Below, in pieces: positions 24,904-32,373 of a DNA stretch of 32,903 bases. The position numbers and the translations under genes were made by a program. Source of the stretch: JBALVO01 sp036961445 (GTDB lineage: Bacteria; Pseudomonadota; Gammaproteobacteria; Pseudomonadales; Halieaceae); contig JBALVO010000032.1 in NCBI GenBank assembly GCA_036961445.1, positions 1 through 32,903 of the forward strand, in the 5' to 3' direction. The first letter of the stretch is position 1. Each line of letters starts with the position of its first letter. The notes below the pieces were generated by a model. That model was not told the DNA's origin, made no database searches, and saw only the letters and a list, made by a program, of their open reading frames with translations.

Positions 24904-25251
24904 TCATTGTCCCGCGATACTCCGCTCACAAAACTCTACATTGGCTAGCTGACACACACCAAAACATTCTATTTTCCCGTGATCATTTCGTATGACTTCA
25001 CCGCCTGATTCCGATGAGCAGTAGATATTGCCGCGAAAATCTTTTTCGCATTGACCCAGTCCACAAACCACGTTGCCATGATCGTTCCGGGTCGCTGTAC
25101 CAAATCTGTCTTTGGCGCAGTAAATCTCTCCACGAAAGTCCTTGGCACAAGGGCCGTGGCCACAAATACTTTGGCCCGAAGAGTCGCGCATACAATCAGC
25201 AAAAGCCGGACTAGTTACCAGGAGCAGCATTAGCAGAAATCTCTTATGCAT
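24904..25251 (-). CDS. Secreted Cys-rich repeat protein
   Basis: 115 residues. A signal peptide (1-18, ending AFA) precedes a mature region built from alternating half-repeats of about 16 residues. The first type reads [IV]-x-C-G-x-G-x-C-x-KDFRG (twice), the second IYCxxxxxGxxxRNDHG (twice); a shortened IECFGVC unit and a variant N-terminal unit complete it. The ten cysteines of the mature part are regularly placed, suggesting disulfides between units in the periplasm. No function known; the C-terminal tail (QLANVEFCERSIAGQ) is outside the repeat. Confidence 0.75.
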   Translation of the reverse strand: MHKRFLLMLLLVTSPAFADCMRDSSGQSICGHGPCAKDFRGEIYCAKDRFGTATRNDHGNVVCGLGQCEKDFRGNIYCSSESGGEVIRNDHGKIECFGVCQLANVEFCERSIAGQ

Positions 25252-25493
25252 TGTCGTGTCAATCCTTTTTGTAGGCTGATACCTGGAAGAAAGGTTACAC
25301 TTTTGTGTCCTTTTCAGCTAGCCATCTAAATTGATCACCCTCATTATAGCCGTCCGGAAATTGAACAGTTTGCGTTGATACCCATGTGCAAATAAGCGTC
25401 AAATGAAGCCCTGGTCAATTTTGCATATAGAAGGTCGATGTTATATAGATCGATTCGTATGCCTGACTGTTATCCATCATGAGATTTTACGTT

Positions 25494-25703
25494 ATGAATA
25501 TAAAGTGTTTTTCCTTCGCCATTGTGACTGTAGTAATGATATCAGCCTGCTCGAATAAGCAGATTTATGAAGCGACTCAGCCTAAGTATAATGAGGCCGA
25601 ATGTATGAAACTGCCGAAATCCCAATATGATGAGTGTATACAACGGGAAACTTTATCTTATGAAGAGTACGAAAAAGAGCGTAGAGAAATCGCTAACGAA
25701 TAG
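25494..25703 (+). CDS. Small lipoprotein, unknown function
   Basis: 69 residues. MISAC gives a lipobox with C19. The mature part is polar, with EATQPKYNEAECMKLP and SQYDECIQR holding two cysteines, and an acidic/basic helical tail SYEEYEKERREI. No family identified. An ATG at 25479 would add five residues; neither start has an ideal ribosome site. An attC-like sequence begins 27 bp after the stop. Confidence 0.7.
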   Translation: MNIKCFSFAIVTVVMISACSNKQIYEATQPKYNEAECMKLPKSQYDECIQRETLSYEEYEKERREIANE

Positions 25704-25730
25704 ATGATCTGTTGCTATTTTGAGTTCTAT

Positions 25731-25784
25731 GCATAACAAGCCCTGGCTGATCGACGCTTCACGGCGAAGCTTAAAGCGTTAAGG
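25731..25784 (+). repeat. attC-like imperfect palindrome (weak)
   Basis: GCATAAC (25731-25737) and GTTAAGG (25778-25784) resemble attC R-box ends. AAGC (25738-25741) pairs with GCTT (25768-25771), and GCTTC/GAAGC (25756-25760/25766-25770) forms the central hairpin. The 54-bp length is near the usual minimum, but one position in each R-box deviates and no second site or integrase is seen. Confidence 0.3.
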
Positions 25785-25821
25785 TCCGCTTATTTGCGAT
25801 ATTTGCACTAAGATAGAGGAA

Positions 25822-26001
25822 ATGTCACTGATCGACTCAGGTCTGGCATTCGACCTGAACGACAGCAGACTCGGGGATATTGCTCACGGTCGTCCTGCCG
25901 TGATCGGGAAGCCGGAAGGTGCTGTCGATGGCTTTGATCGCCTTCGGGATGAACTTGACCCCGGCACTGATGAGGCTGTGGGTAACTGGCTGGCCCAGTA
26001 G
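25822..26001 (+). CDS. Possible 59-residue ORF, unknown
   Basis: An ATG-started frame with plausible composition (RLGDIAHGRPAVIGKPEGAV), but GAGGA touches the ATG. The opposite strand (26007-25837) is also open and reads equally well (SLISAGVKFIPKAIKAID). One of the two may be a remnant of a real gene; I cannot decide which. Confidence 0.3.
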   Translation: MSLIDSGLAFDLNDSRLGDIAHGRPAVIGKPEGAVDGFDRLRDELDPGTDEAVGNWLAQ

Positions 26002-26100
26002 GGTGAATCACTTTTCGCCTGACATAGAACCAGGGATAGTAGTATGTTGTATCGACCGGTTGAGATCGCAGCCGGGAACAGACGTTGATTGGCTGCTAAA

Positions 26101-26139
26101 GCAGCCGGACACTTATGCGCCGGCTTGCTTGTTTTGTTT
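26101..26139 (+). terminator. Candidate intrinsic terminator
   Basis: GCAGCCGG (26101-26108) pairs with CCGGC-T-TGC (26120-26128) as an 8-bp stem with one bulged base and an 11-nt loop, followed by TTGTTTTGTTT. It would end plus-strand transcription before the convergent VOC gene. Confidence 0.4.
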
Positions 26140-26144
26140 ACTGT

Positions 26145-26639
26145 CTAGTAGGCACCCTGGGAGTACGTTAGTTCATAGCTGTGAGAATAGACTTCAAAAA
26201 TCAGGCCAAAGGGGTCTTCTACATAGCACATTCTGTAAGGCTTCTCTCCAGGATAATATTCACGGACAGGCATTCGCTGCTTACCGCCGTGCTCAACGAT
26301 TTTTGCTACCAGTTCTTCAAGGTTTGGATCTTGAACGCAAAAGTGAAAGGTACTCGTCTTCCAATATTCAAAGTCCTTGGGGCTTTCGTTGTTTTTAAAC
26401 TCAAACATTTCAACGCCAATTTTATCGCCAGTAGACATGTGAGCTATTTTAAAAGATCCCCAACCTTCGCCAAACACATCAATACACATTTGGCCTATTG
26501 GTGTATCTGATTCTTCGTTAATAACAGTGGGCTCCATTATCTGATACCACCCCATTACCTGGCTGTAAAATTCGACTGCTTTCTCCACGTCTGGAACGGA
26601 AATTCCAATGTGCGAGAACGTTCTTGGGTAAGTACTCAT
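26145..26639 (-). CDS. VOC family protein (glyoxalase/bleomycin-resistance type)
   Basis: 164 residues. The first module opens with FSHIGISVPDVEKAVEFYSQVMGW. The second has STFHFCVQDPNLEELVAKIVEHGG and ends with DPFGLIFEVYSHSYE. H10 and Glu of FEVY are likely metal ligands. The substrate is unknown. AAGGA lies upstream of the ATG. Two consecutive hairpins are found in the upstream leader. It is not closely related to the VOC gene at 109-525. Confidence 0.88.
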   Translation of the reverse strand: MSTYPRTFSHIGISVPDVEKAVEFYSQVMGWYQIMEPTVINEESDTPIGQMCIDVFGEGWGSFKIAHMSTGDKIGVEMFEFKNNESPKDFEYWKTSTFHFCVQDPNLEELVAKIVEHGGKQRMPVREYYPGEKPYRMCYVEDPFGLIFEVYSHSYELTYSQGAY

Positions 26640-26677
26640 AGTTATTCCTTATTCTAGAAGTCAACAGTGATACGTAC

Positions 26678-26722
26678 GGCTACATTCCGTAGCCAGAATA
26701 ATATCCCGGCTTTACCGGATAT
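26678..26722 (-). repeat. Two adjacent hairpins in the leader of the VOC gene
   Basis: GGCTAC/GTAGCC (26678-26683/26689-26694, 5-nt loop) and ATATCC-C-GG/CCGGATAT (26701-26709/26715-26722, 5-nt loop, one bulge) lie side by side, 39-83 bp upstream of the VOC ATG. They could be leader structures or a degraded repeat. Confidence 0.4.
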
Positions 26723-26873
26723 CTGTTTTGAGTCAGATCGAGTTAAAACGCTCGTGACCTAAGGGCAGTTTGCAGTCTAAAACAGCCCCTCAATCGATTG
26801 TAGACCAATAGTCCGCTCGAAGGCGAGAGCGGATACTGGAGCACCCGAGGTAAGTCATGCGAACTGGTACGGA

Positions 26874-27413
26874 CTAGTCAACACCTGTTCGCTGCAGGCC
26901 AGGGCCATTTTCCGGGTTGAAACCGATACTCACAGAGTCGTTCCAGTTTGGGTGACGGTGATCCCTGAGATCCAACCCACTTGCCAGCACCGAGCGTAGA
27001 TTCGTCATGAAGAATATCCAACAGCTGCGACAATTGACATGTTGCCAGGCACGATCCGGGTCCTCTATGGCACAGTTGGTTTGGTGGAGATCCACTTCAG
27101 TGGCTTCATCCAGTTCTCTAAAATGAACATTAACCATCATATTACCGAATGTGAAACACACCAGGCGGCCAGGACACACTCTCTCGAATGTGCCACCGTG
27201 AGCAAACTCGTGGACATAAGTCCAGTAGTACCTGTCACCAGCGTGTACTTGTTCTTCCGCGGCCAGGAGCGCGCCATTTTCCGCCATATGAGTCGCCTTA
27301 TGAATAAAAAATGACTCCAAGCCCGAAGCCGTCGAGAATCGACGGAATACTTCGTTTAGCGGCGCAAGGTAATACATCCTGACGTGGAATTGCGACCAGT
27401 CATACTCTTCCAT
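26874..27413 (-). CDS. SRPBCC/AHSA1-like domain protein
   Basis: 179 residues. The start MEEYDWSQFHVRMYYLAPLNEVFRRFSTASGLESFF matches the first strand and helix of START-like AHSA1 domains. A beta-sheet core follows (YYWTYVHEFAHGGTFERVCPGRLVCFTF), then the C-terminal long helix. Such domains bind hydrophobic ligands or chaperones; the specific role is unknown. ATG 27413 is supported by GGGAG seven bases upstream. The frame stays open to 27626, but the added residues are not domain-like. Confidence 0.8.
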   Translation of the reverse strand: MEEYDWSQFHVRMYYLAPLNEVFRRFSTASGLESFFIHKATHMAENGALLAAEEQVHAGDRYYWTYVHEFAHGGTFERVCPGRLVCFTFGNMMVNVHFRELDEATEVDLHQTNCAIEDPDRAWQHVNCRSCWIFFMTNLRSVLASGLDLRDHRHPNWNDSVSIGFNPENGPGLQRTGVD

Positions 27414-27700
27414 AGACCATCTCCCTTTCCAGCGTTTATTGTAGTCCACTCCCGGGGGCCCCGGCGAAAGTGATGCTTCCCGCATTGTGGTTTCAGGTTG
27501 AATCAATGACATGGTTGTCGACAGCTTTGAGTCACGACGTGAACCAACCCCATGCTCAGGACGGCCAGCATGACCTAATGAACAAGGCGAGGCGTTGCAC
27601 AGCAATCTATTCCAGGCAGGTGACATAGCGCGATGATATGGCGTCGATCAACCCGGAGGTTGGCAACGGCGACATTATTCCGTCAGACTCGCACCCATTT

Positions 27701-28204
27701 TTACTTTCTTTTATAAAACCCCTCGAACCATGTTTGCCATAGTCCAGCCTCGTCCTGTTCCTCAAAGAACTGCCTTACCCGATCGTCGGGCAACGGAGTC
27801 CACGTTCCACGAAAGGATTTACTGTTACCAGAGGCCAGGTAATAGATGCTACCGCGCAGCACCATGGAGCCTTTCTCGAGGCCCCCACTGATGTCGAGAA
27901 TGCTGGTGCCGCCATCCACCCACAGTTGATGCCACTTATTTTCACCCGGGTGGTAGTAATTGATACTCTCACCGCTGCTACCCTTGATTCCTCGCCACTG
28001 TTCCTGCAGGGCGCACCCATTTTGTATCAACTGAATACTATTGGCACCTTGAACAGTACCCTGGGCGTCACTTACTACCCACCCGCCGATCCAGAAATCA
28101 AATTGTCTATGGGCGCTGGAGCCACTGCAATCAAAGGGTGGCTGCTGAGCATGCGCGGAAGATACGCTAACAAAAACTATCAAAGCCATCAGGCTTCTAT
28201 GCAT
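27701..28204 (-). CDS. Secreted DUF1579-like protein
   Basis: 167 residues. A signal peptide (1-19, ending AHA) precedes a lipocalin-like beta domain with HRQFDFWIGGWVVSDAQGTVQGANSI, GCALQEQWRG, SINYYHPGENKWHQLWVD and a C-terminal FFEEQDEAGLWQTWFEGFY. This order of motifs is typical of periplasmic DUF1579-type proteins. Function unknown. It is 49 bp downstream of the Cys/His-rich gene on the same strand, so they may form one unit. Confidence 0.8.
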   Translation of the reverse strand: MHRSLMALIVFVSVSSAHAQQPPFDCSGSSAHRQFDFWIGGWVVSDAQGTVQGANSIQLIQNGCALQEQWRGIKGSSGESINYYHPGENKWHQLWVDGGTSILDISGGLEKGSMVLRGSIYYLASGNSKSFRGTWTPLPDDRVRQFFEEQDEAGLWQTWFEGFYKRK

Positions 28205-28253
28205 TCAGGCTACTCACTTATTCGGTTAAACCTTCGGCACTGCAAAAAAAGCA

Positions 28254-28742
28254 CTACTTCTCCCACTGTGCGATATCAAAATCGGCATCAGACGCGGCAA
28301 AGTTGTCGTCGTCACTGGAGCGACGGCTGTGTTTTTTGCGCCGCTCTGTATCTCCGCCAATCGTATGTAGATCAGAATTCAGACTAAACAGTGCCCGACG
28401 ATCTCCGCCCCACCACCGCCGATCCTGATGACGCTCGTAGGAGCAGGTGCAGTTCGGCGAAGTACAATCTGCCAGGGGAAACAGCTGGACATCGCGAAGC
28501 AGAAAACGGACTCCCTCTAGCTCCCTTGCCGCACCACAGGCACCGCCACCACAGGTGATCGAGGCCGATTTGTGGGCATGAGGGTCACTCGCACTCGCTG
28601 GTGTTTTCTTCCTTGCAATTTTCCTCGCCGCTGGACTGGCGTTTGACTTCCTGACGGTCCGAGCGTCTGTTCTGACGGGCTTGGACTTAAATAAACCCAA
28701 TGCGGCCGCGAATAAGGTTCGCTCTCTCGGTTTACCTTCCAT
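28254..28742 (-). CDS. Cys/His-rich protein of unknown family (copy 2)
   Basis: 162 residues. It has the same motif order as the 3588-4022 protein: C64/C69, LEGVRFL, LFPLADC, then C93-x4-C98-x-C100, YERHQDRR, GDRRALFSL and a basic ERR segment. It lacks the membrane segment of copy 1; residues 1-58 are instead basic and Ala/Lys/Arg-rich, and the C-terminus is acidic (DDDNFAASDADFD). The product is probably cytosolic. GGGAG lies about nine bases before the ATG. A metal or redox role is only inferred. Confidence 0.75.
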   Translation of the reverse strand: MEGKPRERTLFAAALGLFKSKPVRTDARTVRKSNASPAARKIARKKTPASASDPHAHKSASITCGGGACGAARELEGVRFLLRDVQLFPLADCTSPNCTCSYERHQDRRWWGGDRRALFSLNSDLHTIGGDTERRKKHSRRSSDDDNFAASDADFDIAQWEK

Positions 28743-29089
28743 TGCAAATATTCTCCCTGACAGTTCGCAACAGTGCGGTAATTTTTAAATTTTAAACGGC
28801 CACGCTATTAAAATTAGCAGGATACGAGCTCCTTATTAGAATATTTAGCAAGGTTTTACTAATTAGATATTCACTAGAGTTATATGACGCCAATTGAACA
28901 GCGCAGAGACCGAATAATCAGGGTGACTCCGAACTTGCAGCGCTTTGATTCATTGCCAGAGTTATGTTCTACTCGCTGACCGCATGATTCTTGTGAGCGA
29001 TAATTCCTATCAGTATTGATTTGGCACAACCATTTGTCGCGCATTTGCGTATAAAATCAAAACACTACCTAGCCATATTGGAGAACATG
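28743..29089. other. AT-rich spacer between divergent genes
   Basis: 347 bp. An AT-rich stretch at 28780-28870 may hold promoters in both directions. A 31-codon frame at 28884-28979 has no good ribosome site. Nothing else seen. Confidence 0.4.
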
Positions 29090-30184
29090 ATGTTAAAACC
29101 CGCAATTACAAAATTTATCGCGCCTGTTGCGCTTGCCATCTTGGCTGGTTGCGCCAGCACACCCCCTTATACGCCGACGTCGGTGCAACCGACTGCCATA
29201 GACGTTACCGCATTTGCACCCAAGGTCGAGTCATTCGTCGTCATCCTGGACACCTCATCATCTATGGAGGATGAATACCAGGATCGCCAGAAAATGCATA
29301 TCGCTCAAGACCTGGTCGCCAGCTTCAATAGCACCGTACCCCCTCTGGGCTATCAGGCGGGACTGGTAACATTTGGCAAGGGCTCAGAATCATGCTCCGG
29401 TAGCGGCGATGCTACAGTGATCAGCGGACTGGCACCTTATAAGGCATCTGACTTCGCAGCGAGCCTGCAGTCCATCGCTTGCGCTGGCGGCACCACGCCA
29501 ATGGCGGATGGCATAGATGCGGCCACTGCACTACTCGCCGCAGAGACTGGCAGCGTTGCGGTCTTCCTGGTAAGTGATTTCTGGTCTATACAGTCCAAAC
29601 CGGTAGAACAAGCGGTCAGCCGACTGAAAGCGCAGCATGGCGATAATTTGTGCCTGCATACGGTGAAGGTAGGTGACTACACTCGCGCCGATTCGATGAT
29701 TGCCGGTATGACTAACGCTGCCGGTTGTGACAGTGCCGTCAATGCCAGTGACATCGGCACATCAGACGCCATGGCCAATTTCGTGACCAGTGCTTTACTG
29801 GCACCGTTGGAGTATGAGAAACACACGGTATCTGCTACCGCGCTGTTTGACTTTGATAAGGCTATTGTCAAGGAACAGGGTAAAGCCGAGCTAAGTAATC
29901 TTGGCGAGCTCATCAAAAGCAAAGGGATCACCGTGGCCGATATTGATGTTATTGGGCATACCGACAATATCGGATCAGAAGACTACAACCAGGAATTATC
30001 TGAGCGCCGCGCAATGGCCGTAAAGGACTATCTGGTCAGTGAAGGAGTCGATGGCAGCATCATTGATGCCAGCGGCAATGGAGAAGATGATCCCGTTGCC
30101 AGTAATGACACCGACGAAGGCCGGGCACTGAATCGCCGCGTGGATATTCATGTGGGCGCCACGCGACTTAAATCTTCGCAGTAG
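29090..30184 (+). CDS. Lipoprotein with VWA domain fused to OmpA peptidoglycan-binding domain
   Basis: 364 residues. LAGC makes C21 the lipidated residue. Residues 47-235 are a von Willebrand A domain with an intact MIDAS: D54-x-S56-x-S58 (LDTSSS), T136 (GGTTPMADG) and D163 (LVSDFW). Residues 250-355 are an OmpA/MotB domain with FDFDKA, GHTDNIGSEDYNQELSERRA and the peptidoglycan-contact NRRVDI. The lipid anchor should place it in the outer membrane, gripping peptidoglycan while the VWA domain binds a partner via a metal ion. ATG 29090 has GGAG six bases ahead. A strong terminator follows. Confidence 0.92.
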   Translation: MLKPAITKFIAPVALAILAGCASTPPYTPTSVQPTAIDVTAFAPKVESFVVILDTSSSMEDEYQDRQKMHIAQDLVASFNSTVPPLGYQAGLVTFGKGSESCSGSGDATVISGLAPYKASDFAASLQSIACAGGTTPMADGIDAATALLAAETGSVAVFLVSDFWSIQSKPVEQAVSRLKAQHGDNLCLHTVKVGDYTRADSMIAGMTNAAGCDSAVNASDIGTSDAMANFVTSALLAPLEYEKHTVSATALFDFDKAIVKEQGKAELSNLGELIKSKGITVADIDVIGHTDNIGSEDYNQELSERRAMAVKDYLVSEGVDGSIIDASGNGEDDPVASNDTDEGRALNRRVDIHVGATRLKSSQ

Positions 30185-30206
30185 CCAATGACCTGAATCT
30201 AAGTCA

Positions 30207-30256
30207 AGCGATCCCGGCCAGGCACCTGACGTGCTGCGCCGGGGTCGCTTTTTTTA
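30207..30256 (+). terminator. Strong intrinsic terminator after the VWA-OmpA gene
   Basis: A 12-bp stem (30207-30218/30238-30249, one T-G wobble, AGCGATCCCGGC with GCCGGGGTCGCT) with a 19-nt loop is followed by eight Ts. It isolates the VWA-OmpA gene as a single unit. Confidence 0.92.
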
Positions 30257-30386
30257 TTTATTGCATACAACCACAACCTGGCATCGTATTTATAACGTTG
30301 CACCTACTTGCCGGGAAACGATACACATTTCGCCTGGCATCGCGATAAACTCAGCGCATCTCAAATAATCCCATGGAGCAGTGAGT

Positions 30387-31277
30387 GTGCGAGTAATCCT
30401 TTGTCTAATAATTGGCGTATTTTTCGCTACATCCAGCACGGCGCAGAGCGCTAAACCAACTCTGGATCCCGCACCCGACCCGCAACACCCCGCGGCGATT
30501 GCTGAACTCACTATACCGAGCAGCGGCGAGCGCATGCCCGCGTTAATCTATCTGGCAAATGGACCAGGGCTGCACCCGACATTTGTACTTTTGCACGGCT
30601 TCCCCGGCTATGAAAAAAACCTGGATATAGCACAGGAACTTCGCCGCCAAGGCTTTAACGCGCTGTTCTTTCACTATCGTGGCGCCTGGGGGGCAGACGG
30701 CGAGTATTCAATTCCGCAGCTGGATGATGACGCTCTTGCGGTACTGAGCTTCCTGCGTCAGCCGGAAAACGCGACAAAGTATCGCGTTGATACCTCGGCC
30801 CTGTCACTGCTGGGCCACTCATTAGGTGGCTTCACGGCTCTGGCAGTTGGAACCCAGGATGACGCACTGGTGTGCGTCGGCGCAATGTCTCCCGTGAATA
30901 TGGGGGTTTGGAAGGCCGGACTCGCAGCAAAGAACACATACAGCGAGCGACTACTGCCGTATGCAGACACCCTGTTTATGCTGCGCGGTTTTAATGCTGC
31001 AGCCATGAGTCAACAACTCCAGGGCGCCTCCATGCAGGAAATGGACACTCGCGGCTTTGGCCCTGCGCTGCGCGGCAAGTCGATATTCATGGTAGTTGGC
31101 GATCAGGATCCGACCACCACGCCCGCAGCCATGTTCAACCCGGTGGTGGCAGAATATGAGAAAGTAGATGGCCTGGAGCTGGAACACCACATCATATCCG
31201 GCGATCATTCTTTTTCATGGAGCCGGCTCGCTGTTACCCAACTGGTAGTAAACTGGGCCAATCGGGATTGCCGTTGA
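30387..31277 (+). CDS. Secreted alpha/beta hydrolase
   Basis: 296 residues from a GTG start that has GGAG six bases upstream; the GTG at 30381 is too close to it. A signal peptide (1-20, ending TAQ) precedes the hydrolase core: oxyanion-loop LLHGFPG (68-74), nucleophile S145 in LLGHSLGG, an acidic residue in VVGDQDPTT, and H274 in SGDHSFSW. It resembles dienelactone-hydrolase/acyl-peptidase-like esterases; the substrate is unknown and it should act in the periplasm. Confidence 0.87.
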   Translation: MRVILCLIIGVFFATSSTAQSAKPTLDPAPDPQHPAAIAELTIPSSGERMPALIYLANGPGLHPTFVLLHGFPGYEKNLDIAQELRRQGFNALFFHYRGAWGADGEYSIPQLDDDALAVLSFLRQPENATKYRVDTSALSLLGHSLGGFTALAVGTQDDALVCVGAMSPVNMGVWKAGLAAKNTYSERLLPYADTLFMLRGFNAAAMSQQLQGASMQEMDTRGFGPALRGKSIFMVVGDQDPTTTPAAMFNPVVAEYEKVDGLELEHHIISGDHSFSWSRLAVTQLVVNWANRDCR

Positions 31278-31316
31278 ATTTCAAATCCGCGCGACGTCCG
31301 CGTCGGGGACAGCTAA

Positions 31317-31658
31317 ATGGAGTCACCTATGTTCTTTAAAACCCGGCAGGAATCCAAAGCGCAAGTCACCACCTCCCAGGCCCTGCGCCATCTGTTGGTT
31401 TTCCAGGTAAAGCTGTTGGCAGATGCCCTACGCGATTTGTTATTGAGCCCGGCCAGTGTCGTTGTTTTCTTCATCGACGCCATGCGCAAGCCGTCCCTGG
31501 AGGACAGCTTTTACCTACGTTTGATGTTACTGGGACGACGCTCTGATAAAGCCATTAATTTATTTGATGAACATAAGGATGCCGGCCACTTTACCGTGGA
31601 TCAAGCGGTAGAGGAGTTGGGGGACCTGGTGCGCCGCGAGCGGGAAAAACGCAGTTGA
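31317..31658 (+). CDS. Conserved-looking small protein, unknown function
   Basis: 113 residues. Central hydrophobic stretch LLLSPASVVVFFIDAM is preceded by LLVFQVKLLADALRD and followed by LMLLGRRSDKAINLFDEH and a charged C-terminus. It may associate with the membrane through one helix. No family recognised. Two starts are possible (31317 and 31329), both with purine-rich sites. It lies 39 bp after the hydrolase and could share its transcript. Confidence 0.7.
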   Translation: MESPMFFKTRQESKAQVTTSQALRHLLVFQVKLLADALRDLLLSPASVVVFFIDAMRKPSLEDSFYLRLMLLGRRSDKAINLFDEHKDAGHFTVDQAVEELGDLVRREREKRS

Positions 31659-31865
31659 TTTATTTTGCCCGCGGTTGACCTTGATTACTAGCGTGCCCGC
31701 CTGATGGCTGCAGCAGATCATAGCCGCCTGCAATGCTGCATTTGCTACCAAAGAACCGGGTGATTGCCACCGTGTAACAGCATTCGGGCTCCGTAAAAGA
31801 TCGGCCACCGGTGGTCCGTCGAAACTGGACTATCCTATATCTGCCAGCCAACAAATAATTGACAG

Positions 31866-32354
31866 ATGATGACGCAGACTTTTTTAAATCTACTGCTGAT
31901 GTTATTCGTAACTAACGGTGCGCCCGTGATAGCCACCTACCTGTTCCAGTCGCTTGGTAATCAGCCTCTGGATCGGGGCAAGTTACTTGCCGACGGTCAG
32001 CCTTTGTTTGGCCCGTCCAAGACGTGGAGGGGACTGGCTGCCGCTCTTTTTTCCGCCTGCGCATTATCGCTACTTTTGGGCTATACCATCGCATTTGGTT
32101 TTACCTTTGGCTTACTGGTAATGACGGGGGACCTGGCATCAAGCTTTATAAAACGCCGCAGAGCGATGGCGCCCAGTGCCCGATCAACTGGCCTGGACCA
32201 ACTTCCCGAATCATTTATTCCCGCACTGTATGCTGTCATGGTGCTGGAGCGCGATTGGTGGTGGGCGGTATTGTTGTCACTTGCGTTTATGCTGCTGGAG
32301 ATGGCTATATCCAAGCCGCTGTACCGGCTGCACATCCGCAATCGTCCGCATTAA
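31866..32354 (+). CDS. CDP-archaeol synthase-like (DUF46) membrane protein
   Basis: 162 residues with about four to five membrane segments. The CarS/CdsA-type motifs are clear: DGQPLFGPSKTWRG (43-56), GDLASSFIKRR and the LDQLPESFIPAL signature. Archaeal CarS activates archaeol with CTP; bacterial homologues of this short form exist but their lipid substrate is not established. It is probably a cytidylyltransferase of a lipid phosphate. Two adjacent ATGs (31866, 31869) serve as start; the ribosome site is weak. Confidence 0.85.
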   Translation: MMTQTFLNLLLMLFVTNGAPVIATYLFQSLGNQPLDRGKLLADGQPLFGPSKTWRGLAAALFSACALSLLLGYTIAFGFTFGLLVMTGDLASSFIKRRRAMAPSARSTGLDQLPESFIPALYAVMVLERDWWWAVLLSLAFMLLEMAISKPLYRLHIRNRPH

Positions 32355-32373
32355 ACAGGACATCAAGGCGCGG

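Larger units (their letters stand above)
25704..26144. other. 441-bp region without a confident gene
   Basis: Contains an attC-like palindrome (25731-25784), two complementary open frames (25822-26001 plus, 25837-26007 minus) and a terminator-like hairpin (26101-26139). No start site or family is convincing. Confidence 0.45.

Noticed and set aside
26812..26833. TCCGCTC/GAGCGGA inverted repeat
   Set aside because: Seven-bp stem without a T-tract on either strand; not called as a terminator.
28884..28979. 31-codon ORF before the VWA-OmpA gene
   Set aside because: Weak ribosome site and no other coding signal.
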